64,000 nt of DNA from Muricea muricata (taxonomy: Eukaryota; Cnidaria; Anthozoa; Malacalcyonacea; Plexauridae), in NCBI GenBank assembly GCA_963855995.1, contig OY979725.1:10006883-10070882 (forward strand), in the 5' to 3' direction. Position 1 is the stretch's first letter, and every line of letters starts with the position of its first letter. Under the pieces are notes generated by a model. It worked only from the letters and a program-made list of their open reading frames with translations, did no database searches and had not been told where the DNA came from. The position numbers were made by a program, and so were the translations under genes. Positions 37,904 through 51,300 of the stretch are shown piece after piece.

Positions 37904-38243
37904 TAGACTATGTTCACACGATGTCGGTACGAAATTGTACGATACAATTGTTACGCCAATTTCTAAAAGGGCATGAGATGAGAACGTAACGCTTTGCGGT
38001 ATCGTGTGAACACCAAAAACGGCACTTTTTGATACCGCTTTAATTCACACCTTTCTAATTACATCCTGGCACCAAATTCATACTCAAATTAAACAGTGAA
38101 AATGGTGAATTTGATTTAATATCGTGTGAACATCCTAAGAAATCGCACTTAATTAAAATTGAGCGGTATCGTGTAAAAAATACAAAACGGAAACAAAAAT
38201 TAAACGGCATTTTTTTGTACCAGCATCTTATAAGCATAGTCTA
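37904..38243. mobile_element. MITE downstream of copy B
   Basis: Terminal inverted repeat TAGACTATG with partial pairing inwards. The subterminal motif GGTATCGTGTGAACA and variants occur several times in both orientations. No coding capacity. Confidence 0.55.
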
Positions 38244-39229
38244 AGAAATTATGACGAATCCACATATTTCTTTTGATCGTGTTCATTACTTAGTAAATAC
38301 ATAGGGGGGCAATGCATCTCCCCTTTATTTGATTTTCCAAAACAAAAATAATCAGTATATTACAAGAACCAGTGAATTTTGGCCTAAACTATAATGATTG
38401 TTACTTTCTCAGGTTATCGTATACACTCGGTTTGAGCATGAAAAAAATCTGGGAAAAATTTACTCAAAACGCAACTGCCGGTAATACAATTAAATGATAA
38501 ATAATTCCATTATGGGAATCACATGATATCCTGAAAGGCATTATCAAGATGGATCGAAACATAGAGATTTAGACGTGAATTATGTTACGCGAGGCGGGTC
38601 ATAATTAATATTCGAGGTTGCAGCTCCACCCCCCCCCCCTGTCTTTGAAAATCCGGGATCTAAAGAATCAGTAAAGATCAGTAAAACATAACAGTAGCGA
38701 TGAGATTTAAATTCGCTAACTGGCAAGAGAGTATAAATTCATTCGAGAAATTCTAACTGTGCTAACAGATTACCATCAGCTTAAATGGTCAAAATTAGCC
38801 ATGAATTAGCATTGGCGACCTACCAATCATGCTTAGCATTCCCAGCAATGAACATGAGCGATATATAAAATAGTTCTCCTCTCTATCTGCTGCCGAACAC
38901 GCGCCATAGTAAAGCAATGGCTAAATGATACAGAGTGATTAAACCGCCATCGATTGCCATTTTCCTCTAAAATATGACAAATTTACCAAATTTCTTGATT
39001 TCACACTGTATAGAATTCAATTAAACATTTTCCAGGGGAGAATCCCCCCCGCTACAAAAAAAGTCGGTTCCAGAGTCAAGGATACCCCACTCTCACTTTG
39101 AACGGTGCGCCCCTATTCATGGCCATCATCATGGGACACCGACACTGGACACCACCATTGCAGCAATTCCATTCTGCTGTGGAGCAGGATTAATAAAATG
39201 AATTAAAACTTTGGCAATGATTGAGGATT

Positions 39230-39387
39230 TAATCGGAAAATCATTCATCAGTTACGATTTATCTCAAAAATCTGTATCCAGCTCAGCAGGAGCGCTGAAA
39301 TCGCTCGCAAGTATTCATTACGTCTGGATGAGTTGAGCGGAAGATGTTACAGAAGAATTTAGGCTTGACATCAATTCACACAAAATT
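39230..39387 (+). promoter_or_regulatory. Conserved upstream block of copy C
   Basis: It aligns with the blocks before copies B and D: GGAAAATCATTCATCAGTTA, AGCAGGAGCGCTGAA, TTACGTCTGGATGAGTTGAG and GGAAGATGTTACAG. It ends at the start codon. Confidence 0.5.
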
Positions 39388-42300
39388 ATGTCTGCAAAAG
39401 TTCTGTTGAAAATCCTGATATTTTCAGTCTGGCTGCAGGGTTTAGCTTTTGGTTCATCACAAAGTGACAAGGTAGTTTGAATGTGATCAAAATTTTTACT
39501 ATATTATTTCATAATACTAGTAAATGGCTGAAGAGACCTTTTTGCCACATGTATGTTACGCATGATGATATGATCGATTGTTATTGATCTTCGGGATTGA
39601 CTGGGTACATACCAACCTAAAATGATCAGGCCTTGTGATTGGACATTTCAAACGAAAGTCATCATTGTTTATGATTCGTTGTTTAGAAAATCTATTTCAA
39701 TAGTTTATTGTCTTCCATTGTTATAACCAACCTCTCACAAGGCCAGTTAGTATAGGTTGGCGGCGACCCGATTGAACGAGAATAGACATTGTTGACAGTA
39801 TAGTTACCTATAATGGAGATTTGCGTAACAACACTTATATGTAAGAAATATGTAAGACAGAGACGAAGGCAGTCATAGTTAGAGTTTTGTTTTAGATCTG
39901 CTGTTGAAGTTTAAAACATGCGTGCTGGCTTGTTATCATTCCGTGTGGTCGCATTAGATTTCAAGTCATATAATTTATCAATCGTAAATGTTTTGGAAGC
40001 GCTTTGAATCGAGTTCACATCCGATTAGGAAATTATATCATTTAAAAGACACCGTCAAAAACCTAAACATTCATTCAAGAACTTTCACGAAAGGTATAAA
40101 GGTATCAAAACTGAACAAAATATGTCTTAAATCACGACTTGACCTTGTGACTATAATATTTAATTAGGTTGTTACTGGTTAGTTCAGTGAAGCTTGTAGA
40201 AAGGTTCGTTGAAATGTTCACAACTTCCTGTTTATTGGCCATATTGACCAATCAGAATGCTCATGAGTAAGATATAATATTCCGATTGGTCAATTAACAG
40301 GAAGTTGTGAAAATTTTAAGGAACTTCTTCAAAATTTTGAGAAATTGATCAGAGGAACTGCTAAACTTGAGCAAATTAGCTGGTCAAATATTGGTCAAAT
40401 GACGCTTCTATTGCCGCGACTGTAAGTTTGATTGATAGCAATGTTTGGTACTGTACAGCAATGTTTGGCACGGCAGACTCCATTAGAAGACCAGTGAACA
40501 GCTTTTTAGGTCTGCCGAGCAGTTGGACAAGCCGTTTACTTTGTTATGAAATTCAATTTTGTGCCCATTTTCTCCTGGACAGGCGGAGTGAATGCCTTAG
40601 CAATAGCAGGCGTCTTGTTGACAAATCAATAACAATCATATGGAGAGAGATGATTAAGCTTTTATTTGGAAAATTTATTATTGATTTTCAGTCTGGCTGT
40701 AGGGTCTGGCTTTTGGCTTAACGCCAAAGTAGTTTGATCACTAGTATTATTGTACTTTTTAAACAACATTTAAAACAGAGTCAGAAAAAGTTACAGTTAT
40801 ATGGTCGTGTTTGTATCAAGGATTCAAAACAGATAATTTCCAGCTTTTGTCTTTAGGCATAAAAATATCACATGATAAGGACTCTACGTTTAACCAATCT
40901 CGAAGTCAGTATCCACAAAATATACAATTACAAAATAGCATTCCTAATAATAATAATAATAATAATAATATAATAATGAATTTATTCAGAATATTTTACT
41001 TACAAGGACTTACAAAGAAAATATATAAAGTATACAATTACAATTAATTTACAATTAGTTTCCTATTATTCTTTGTTTTAAGAATAATTTTGTCTGTGAC
41101 TTGAAAATGCTAAAATCGGTTTCATTTCTAATATAATCAGGCAATATATTAAAAAGTTTACTAGCTGAATCCTGAAAAGTTCCTGTAATTTATGGAATAG
41201 TTAAGGTTGTAGCAGATGTAGACCTCAGCTGCCGTGAATGATTTCTTACTTCAAGTTTCAAATAGGAAGGCCAATCAGGGCTGTGCATATATGGCCTTAT
41301 GAGATAATTGAAGCACATGCCAATCTCGTCGTTCTCGCACTGAAAGCCATCCAAGCTTGGCAATATCTGCGGGGTTCTTCACATAGTGGCCAAGAACAAA
41401 ACTTGCCGCGGCATTCTGAACTTTTTGTAATCTTTTCAAAAGATAGTCTGGTAAGGGATAAAAAACACCATCACAATAATCCAACTTTGCTAGGACTATG
41501 CTTTCGGCAAGTTGACGTTTAAGTCGAAAATCGGCAAAATTCTTTATTTTACGTAAACATGTTAAGATTCCATAACAGGAGATTGTCAATTGCTTGACAT
41601 GTTCCTCCCATTTAATGTTTTCCTGAAAGTAAGTCCCCAAAACCTTAGTGATAGACACTCTATCTAGAAGGGTACCATTAATTTCAAGATTTAGCTTAAC
41701 ATCTTTTAAATTGTGAACTCGAGCCATTTGATCCGTAGAGATAATCATGTACTTTGTTTTCTTTGGATTTAACGCTAAGTTGGAAGATGACGACCACGAG
41801 CCAATATCTTTTAAAGTTTGATTTAAGTCATCAGCGTATTGAAAACTTCTTGTAGTTTCGTCCATGTTATCATTCAAATCATTAACATATATGTTAAACA
41901 ACATTGGTCCCAGGATTGGTCCTTGTGGGATGCCAAATTCTGTTTGTATTGTAGAAGATAAACGATCATCGATTTGCACATAATGCGATCGCCTACTCAA
42001 ATAATTAGACATCCACATACAAAATGATTTGGAGCCGATTTAATGTACCAAGTAGTGTTTTGAAACAAACAGTATCGAAAGCTTTGGTAAAGTCGGCTAA
42101 GACCATAAATGTTACTTCACTACGCTTAATTGCATGTAATAGAACGTCTCTTAAGCCCATTAATACAGTGGCTGTAGAATGGCCTTTGCGAAATCCACCC
42201 AGATTGTTAGTTTCAATAAATTCCACAATTTGCTTTGCGACAACTTTTTCAAAAACTTTTGACAGGGCTGGAAGGATCGAGATGGGACGTAATTCTTCCT

Positions 42301-45300
42301 CGGATGATGGAGAATTGTTTTTAGGGATTGGGCTGATTCTTGCTAATTTCCAAATTTGTGGAAACTTAGAGTTCGCTATACAGTTATTAATTATAACAGT
42401 TAGTGGATCTGCTAATTGTTCCGCAGCAAGCTTAATAAATTGAACCGGTATATGGTCTGGGCCTGTTGAACAATCAGATTTTAGTGATTTGATTGTATTC
42501 AGAATGTCAACTCGAGAAACTGTTTTTAATGTAAATTGTTCATCTATAGGAACCCGCTCAGGTAGACCTTCAATTATCTGATTCAATTGATTCGATGTAG
42601 TACACTCTCGCAGTTCGAAATGGTACGAGTTGGAATTTCAGCAAAAAATTTATTCAGTTTTTCCACGTCAAAGTGAAGTGGCTTATAACTTGGCTTCATT
42701 ATTCTGTGAATAATTTTCCAGACTTCACGAGGCTTATTCGATGATAGAGCTTTGCGATAAAAACACATTTTGGCATGCCTGATAAGGGTTCTTTAATTTG
42801 TTTCTTGCGTCTCGAAATAATTGCCAAGCCTTTTCTGAGCCAGTAGAATGTGCTTCCTTACGTAACTTGTTCCTACAGTTTTGAAGATGGCGGATTTCAT
42901 CATTGTTGAGTCAATGTGCCGGAGGGCGTGTTACTTTTATTTTCCGTAAGGGCGCATGCTGTTCGATGCATTCTCTAAATAACTTATTCATGCAACTAAT
43001 TTGGTCATCAGGATCATCAAAGCAGTTAATAATATTAAAGGGTAGTACGGAGCAATCTTTAATAAAGGCATCCACATCAAACGTTTTCATGTTTCTGATG
43101 TACTTAAACCTAGGTTCAAATCGTGTTGAGCGAATGTTTATACACACATAAGGCCCATCATGATCACTAACTGTACTGCATGGAATTATGCCAGTACGAG
43201 TGATTTTACTTTGATCATGGGTTATTATATGATCAAGAATCGTGCTTGATGACTCAGTAGTTCTTGTTGGTTCGGAAACCTGTATTAAATTAAAGACATC
43301 CAATAAATTTTGATATTTCTTGGTAACAACGTCTTCCTGTTTCTTCCTATCTATATTCATATCCCCGGTGATAACTAGCAGTCCATCCTAACATGCACTA
43401 ATCTGACTTAAAAGGGTCTCAATTTGGTCCAGCCAAGACTGTGTATTCATATATTTGGTTGAACGATAGATGACCCCAAGTAACAATTTGCTATGTTTGT
43501 TGCGACCAGCAACTTCAATCCATAAATTTTCTAAATCTGGCTGGATATCCTCAATATCTTTGCGGCGCTTGTAACGTATATTATCTTTAATGTACATTCC
43601 CACGCCGCCTCCTCGATGGTTCTCCCGATTACGAAATTCCGTTACATAACCTGGTATAGCTGAACGTATTGCATAAGCAACATATCTTTCAGCCAGGTCT
43701 CACTCAAAGTTACTATATCGAGTGGATAGCTTTCAACCGTCAATTGGAATTCGTTAAATGTAGAACACATTCTCTTTCAGCCAGGTCTCACTCAAAGTTA
43801 TTATATCGAGTGGATAGCTTTCAACCGTCAATTGGAATTCGTTAAATGTAGAACACATGCTTGCGTGTTTAAGTGCATAAGTTTAAGATGATTACTCCGC
43901 CTGCCGTAGGCGAGGCGGAGTTTTAAATTCGCCCCGTTTCTGTTTTTTTTTTTTTTTTTTTTTTTTTTCGGTGTCAGAAGTCGGTGCAGCGCTCATGGGT
44001 GATACCGCTGGCACAAACCGCGTGAGCCGACCTAAACACGGCGTTTAAACTCAATTTCTAGCGAAATGTGTCAACAAAACACGCATTTAAACGTGCATGC
44101 TAGAACATCTAAACCGCAAGAAGGTTTTACGTGCAAAGATTCTCATGCAAAATGCTTTAAAACGACAAATTCCAGCGATGTGTCGCGGTGAAGTTTTGAG
44201 AGCGTGTTTCCGTCATTTTCTGGTTTATTCCTACTTTTAAGGAAATTTAGAAATTTCTACACAAGAATCAAACGCAAATTCTACTGAAATATCTACATAC
44301 AAAACACTTTTTTTAACATGTAATAGTTAACAAAAAGGGACAGGAAGGTTCTTTATCAAAACATTGCTCCAGAAATGTTTTAAAACGGCAAATTCTGATA
44401 GACTCCATCATTCCATGATTAAGGAATGAGTCTAGGAAATGTGTTCCTAATTCTAAACACGTTGTGATTGCTTTCCTTGGTTTTCTATTTCTACCTATGT
44501 TGAGATGCTAATATTTCGTGCAAAATGATTTATTTGCTTGTAGGATCTCATGTAATTATAAAAGGTAAGAGACATTTTACATTCCAATTCCAGAAATACA
44601 TAATATTATGTTAGTCTAAAGTTCCCAACAAATTATATCGTGGATACTTCAGACTTCAAACTTAATAGCTTAGTATTTTTTTTAATTTTTGTTGTTTTTA
44701 TGAGCGATTTTAATACTTGTTTTGTTAGAACGTCAACAGTCATAGCTGAGTGCGGCATTTTAGTCTTTACCTATAGTATTTATAATAACTTTCTTTATAA
44801 AAAAATTGACATGTTTATTGTTGAATAGTTGACTCAGAGAAAGGACTTCAAATTGGATATCAGTCATATCACAGAAAATACAGATCACAGAAATACTTTT
44901 AAGTCGATTACTGCAAAGATTGTTGCTATAATTATTAATATAGCAAGAAAAAAACTCAAAAATGCAAAATAAAAAAAGGAACAAAATTTAACTTAAATTC
45001 TAACTTAAATTTAGTAAAATTTCAACTGGCACTTTCTCAATTTGCCAAAACTTTATCAGACACCCTGCCTATATACCAATGTTTTAACTGACACCTGAAG
45101 CTTTCTGGAAGTAAATACTTTGTCAGCATGTCGAAAGTCTAACTGACAACTTGTGGGCATGTACAGGTCAAAGTCTAACCGACATCTTGTCAACAAGCCA
45201 AAAGCCTAACCGACATCTTGTCACCAAGCCAAAAGCCTAACCAACATCTTGTCAACAAGCAAAAAGCATTACCGACATCTTGTCAACAAGCCAAAAGCCT

Positions 45301-48300
45301 AACCAACATCTTGTCAACAAGCCAAAAGCCTAACTGACATCTTGTCAACAAGCCAAAAACCTAACCAACATCTTGTCAACATGCCAAAAGTCTAACTAGG
45401 AGCATATCAACATGTCAAAAGTCCATTTCAAAGCTTGTCCACATATCAAAAGACTAACTCAGATCTTATCAACATGTCAAAAGTCTGGTCGAAAACTTGT
45501 CAACTAGTCAAAATCCTTACCAACATTTAATAAACATGCCAAATATTTACCTGACACCTTATCAACACATCAAATATCTAATTCAAAGCTTGTCAATATA
45601 TCAAAAGGCTAGCCAACATTTTCCCAACAAATTATATCGTGGAGACTTCAGGCAGTGTGTTACAGAATAGATTTAATAAATTGATGGATTTAATAGATTG
45701 ATGTATTGTATACACTTTTAGTAAAATTTTCTTTACTTGCAAAATAAAACAGCTATATGTTGGTGGTATTATGGCAAAAGAATCTTGTTTAACATATGTA
45801 CTATGAAAGTCTTTAATTTAAATTAAATTCTAAAAACTGCAGGCAGGTCACTCAGACATTGATTTTTGGTTATCTTAGTGATTACATAAGATGTGCTAGC
45901 AATGTCTTAAGATGCCTTGGAAGGTACCCTAATAATAATTGATTTAAAAAGGAATTAGTTGGGCAGAACAGAGATAAGTGAATATACCCCACCCCCAATG
46001 AAAGCTCTAGTTACAGCCCTGCCTGGTTTTGTGCCCATTTTCGTTTGGCAGGCGGAGTGAACGCCTTAGCAGGCGTCTTGTTTGAGTTTTCAAGTGTTCA
46101 AGGGGTACGTTTACACTACCGCACACTGATTCGTTCAAAGGGAGGCTAGATCTTTCAGCATTTATAGCAGCCATAAAACCCTGTGTCCCCAAGATACTGA
46201 AGGGTAAAACGGAAAAAAACGCAGTTTGGACACGTCCATATGTAAGGGTTATTAGCTCTAATCGACTTTGCAAATACAAGCTCTGTACAATTAGCGTGGG
46301 CGACATCTTTGCAAACCTCACAGACACACCTTCGCATGGTTTTGCCCACTGTCTTATTGCACATTGGACCTTTTGGTGCAGTGGGTCCTGGATTTTCTTC
46401 AATATCACCAGCCCTTAGCAAAATTTTAAAAGTAGAACAACTGTTCGAGTAATATAAACAAAGACACTTCGATCTCTTTAGCTTGCAAGTTGACTCAGGC
46501 TTGCTATAGGCCCACGCACAACACAAAACATGCCGTTACGCATTAATACACATTGTAATTCATGACTAAACATATCAAAGTTTAACCTATCTCCTTTATC
46601 AATAGCTTTTACATTTAAGCAGCCACAGTTCATATTCACTTTTATGTTGCGCGTTCCCTTTGACATGATCCATTGACAACGGTTAATATCACAACAGCAT
46701 GATCAATTGCAATGCTTGCCAAGTCCGCAGTTAAATATGGCGTAACCTTCCACATGTATTAGTTGAACATAATTCAACTCAAACATACCGATCTGAGCAG
46801 TTGAAGATGAATTAATTTAATATAAATAATCAGTTGGGCGGCATGATTATTGTTCAATTCATTCACTATATTAAGCAAATGATGAACATAAAACACAAGT
46901 AGAAAGTGTAACAGAGGAAGCCTACTTTGGCTGACATGTTGCTCTCCATCTTAGGTTGTTAATTAACTCCTTCTTAGATAGCCGAAAGGTATCATACAAG
47001 CTTCGCTAGAGTTGCACAGGGGTGTTTAATGTTTTGGGGGTTGGATGGGAGCTCCTCCCAAATTTCCAAGCATTTTTCATTGGGGGGGGGGGGTTCCCCA
47101 TGACCCATTTTATGTCCAGGTGTGTATAGCTTTTGGTATTAAATTTCAACGACAATTACAGTAACCACAGATAAATAATTAATTACAGTGAGGTGCTAAA
47201 TGCTACCATAAAGCACACCTGATCTGGCACGGAAAGGGGGTGGGGACTCCCCCTCCAGAAATTGAGCTTTCTCATGATTTGGGTAGGAATTTCAATGTAA
47301 ACCTATCAAATTTAACTTAGATGATAAATGTTAACAGCCAAACATTCAAGTAGTATGTACAAGGGTTAACACTACTATCCAAAATATGTAACGACAATTA
47401 ATTACCAGACCCCTATATGGCCACTCATGCTATGCAAACTGTCTGAACTATTTCAACCTCCCTTCCCCCATTTAAATAGCTTCCTTCGTGCAAAATGATT
47501 TAATTTCTTTTATCTCTGAGCGGACTAACATTGGGCTCGGACTTATGAATGGTTCACTCACTACAGTTCAGAAGTAGAGATATTCAGGGGGCATAATTGA
47601 CTCAGAAAGCGTTGTTAAAAATGCCGGCTATTAGGAGTGAATATCATATTTCGACAACGCTATTATTAGAAGCAACCAGTGGAAGCAACGCTCACCTTGA
47701 TCTTCATTGCCTATGTTCCCTCTTAAGATCCTTCAAAACGTGAAAGCAACAAGATATATTTTAAATGGGACCCAACACGGCGTCATCAAATGCTGGTACC
47801 GATAAACCAAACGGCCAAACTTTGTTTTAACTTGGATTTTTCACAAAGAAATTGCATTCATGGTTGTTTTATTTGACTTATTTTTGCTTTACATTTCTCC
47901 AAAGCCCATATTTTGAAAATTCCCGCCATTTTGGAAAATTCAAGTCTGCAAAGAATACTTCATGTAATGATGTGTTAAAACACCCACGCGCAATTGATAA
48001 AGCACGCAAAATTTTCTTTTGAATTTGTTTCTGCAATATCTGGTTTTCACCAGCGACATAAGCATAAGCTCAGGTAGCCCTGATTTTTAATGGTTAGAGT
48101 GATATGAGCATAAGCATAAAAAGAGAGTTCAATTTATAAATGTCGACTAAAGTTTTAGGTCAAATGGGTCAAAGCGAAGTATAAAATGTCTGGTCAAGTC
48201 TTGAAACAAGAGACTGGACATCAATCTCATCTCTAGACATCAATAAGGTGCTCAAATACCAAGCTTTTTGTGCTGACTAGATACTATTATTTGGAAAAAA

Positions 48301-51300
48301 AGTTTCAAAATGTCTCTTGACTTCGTCGTTTACCAGTCCCTTATCCCGACGTAATAGTGAGATAGTGTTTTGTTACAGTTTAATGCCTCCTTTGACCTTT
48401 TGTCCATCATGTTTTATTCTTAATATTCTGGCCAGTAAACTGTATAAAAATAAAGAGTATTTTGCACTGTTAAGTGACAAATCTGATCATTTACTCCTGT
48501 AGAATTTTATTGTTCATAGCAGGGTTGCCAGATTACCTGAATAAACTAACCAAATTTTTAAAAATGCTCTTTTGCGTTTTGTTTTCATGCGAACCTAGTT
48601 CGTCAAGAAATGAGACAGCGGTTTGTTTCTATTATATTTCAGAAATTTTCCAAATGCGATGTTGGCCAACATCTCAAACACAGTGACAGAACAGGAAGAG
48701 TGAAATTGCTGGTTTGCATCGAAAAAGTTGGAGGCCTCCCTGAATGGAAATTCCAGGACGGTAAAAAGCAAATGCGCGGTTACCATTATCTAAATTGTAC
48801 CATGCGAATTGAAACTTTTGATTTATGATAAGGCGTTCTTTGTTCCCAGATCTTTTTCCCTGAATTTTCTCTTTGAATTTTAATTGTCGCGCATCGGTGA
48901 CATATGAGTTTGAGAGCCAGGTTTTAGTGCATAATCTCACACGGGTGTACCCCCTCCCCAAACCACTGCAAATGATGTGTTGCCAGAACTCCAATGCCCA
49001 GCACTGCCACGAGTACAAGGGTTATTATTGAGACAATATTTATTAGTAAATATTATGCATATAACGAAGTGTTTTACACAATCTACGAATCTGCTTTGAA
49101 TTCCTAAGCGCAGAGAATCGCTCTTTTTACAAAGATATTTTATTTTCTTAATAAGTCAATACTTAATATTTGCACCTTGCCAATTGATCTTGCACTCTTT
49201 ACATTTATAAGTGCTAAGGCCATTCAAATTCTGGTACATTCTTTAGATTACCCTGTAGACTGTTAACGAAAAAAACTTTTTTTCTTAAGATTAACATATT
49301 AATTTACCTTTTTATAATAAATAGGTAGTACTACATTGGGTGAGATATTCAACCCAGCGCAAGACTGTCATGATATTGTTGATAAAATTCCTGAAGCTGA
49401 AGATGGATTCTACTGGATTGTTCTTCCCAATGGCAGGAAGCACAAGGTTAGTTTTGGAAGCGATATCAAACCATGAAAGTGTCCAAGATATTCGCTTAAT
49501 CCAAGTTCTAACAAGAATTGCGATTTTTCAGGATATTACAGTACTTGCACACTTGGACAGCAAATTTGAGATCGTAAACAAACTCATTTTCACTGCATGA
49601 GATTATATAAACTAGGATTTTTGTGATCGGTCACTGAAGTAAAGCCATGAATTATGAATAAGCGATTGCCACCATTACTTAACTGAATAGGCCTGGTGTG
49701 ATGTTCATACAGACGGCGGGGGATTTACACTGGTGGGAATGATGGATAGCCCTGTATCTTGGACAGTGCCGTCGAATGCAACACCTGTTGATCCTCAAGG
49801 ACCCCCACATTGGTCAAGTGATTTCGGTGATATCAAGGTTTTGGACTTTAGAGTTCAATTTTCAACTGAGAAAAGTTTTAATGGAACCAAGGCAGATTGG
49901 TAAGAAGTTTTAGGATGGATTGTCGTTATAACACTTGGGAAGTCAATACTCACAAGTGAACATTAAACACAAAAAAATTAGAAAATATATGAAATAAAAT
50001 CGTGAAATATAGAGTCGTGAAAACAAATATTTTATGAATGAACGCATCAAACAGCCACGCAATGTTCTGTTTATTACCTATAATCCAAAAATTTAAGCTT
50101 TATTAAGCTCAAAGAGTACCTGTACAATTTTATGATTTTTATTCCTGTTTGAAGACAAAAGTAAATTTAGGTAATTTTCTAGGTATGTATCTTCGTTTCT
50201 CTATTTAACGTTGTAGAAAGGCAGATTATTGATGCAGATGTGTGATAATGTACTATCATTATTATAAGTATATATATTATAAGTTTTTATAATATAAGTA
50301 TATACTATAGGTTTTATCGATTAAAACAACAACGGAAGTTTGGAAATCTTCTTTCTCTGAACATCGGATGTCCCTACATTCAAGCTGGAATTGGAAATAT
50401 TAAGTTTGTCAAGGATCTGGTGACTCAATCTGTCTTTAAAGACTTCAAATGCTCGAAATTTGGACCACATATACATGATATGTTAGGATGGGTATATACC
50501 GTCAAATATCTATAGCGTACTTTCTTTTCAGTATTTTAACCGCATCTCTATGGTTGTCTATGTATATTTAACATTTTGTGGGTCCATGTTTTTGAAGACT
50601 CATTCCGTTCTTATTCTAGGGGAAAATGAATTACTGTCTTCGACATCCATGTGGCAATGGTTATGCAGTATTAGATGGAGTGAATATAAAATTAGATAAT
50701 TTTGGAGCATACAGGTATTATGCATGGAAATTTGGTCGTCACCAAATGAAAATTATTTTTATCGTCCACGAAAAATACCACATATAACTGTTCCACTTGG
50801 ATGACAGGCTTGCTTATTGTATAAAGTTATTATTTTCTTTAGTTATAGTGCTGTTTCTTCATTATCAGGAATGAATCATAATTCTACATCATTTGTTGGA
50901 TGTGACCAGGGCGAGGTAATTGACTAGAATTTCGAGGCATTGAAGCTTCTGGCGTTTATACACAGTTATTACTGTATGTATATGTTTGGCCAACATATAT
51001 AGCAGGAACGTTCACGTAGCAGAGTTGTTTCTTTATATTTCGTAGTGCTGCGCATGTTATGGTCCCAAAGGTGGAAGACAGAACTACTGTGGTCCTAAAT
51101 GTTCTGCAATTAACGGCGGAACTGTAACGAAGAAAGCTTTTGTCTGGTTTTGGGTTCGAAACAGAATTTCTCCTAAATATCTGTGGAAGAGATGTATGGA
51201 ATTTGCGGTGAAAAATTCCACAGGACAACTTGAAAAACATTTCGTCGATCCAGAAAAACGCACTGCACAGAAGGTGGATATTTTCTTACTTTCAGTTAGA

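Larger units (their letters stand above)
40947..46670 (-). mobile_element. Decayed CR1/L2-type LINE
   Basis: On the minus strand, from 5' to 3': an N-terminal segment with a 2A peptide and a PHD-type zinc finger (46,526-46,155). Next is the C-terminal half of an apurinic endonuclease (43,603-42,911; ITGDMN and SDHDGP motifs, in-frame stop at 43,388-43,390). A reverse transcriptase follows (42,768-41,275, in pieces; STGPDHIPVQF, LRPISILPALSKVFEK, GFRKGHSTATVL, ADFTKAFD, GIPQGPILGPMLFN, YADD). It ends in an (ATT)n-type tail at 40,947-40,976. Frameshifts near 42,585 and 42,010 and internal stops make it inactive. The section 43,865-46,000 holds no LINE motif and includes a T-run and a minisatellite, so part of the element is replaced or interrupted. 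It lies in intron 1 of copy C, antisense to that gene. Confidence 0.85.

Noticed and set aside
42024-43151. Plus-strand open frames across the LINE
   Set aside because: They are antisense to the reverse transcriptase and endonuclease frames and carry no domain of their own.
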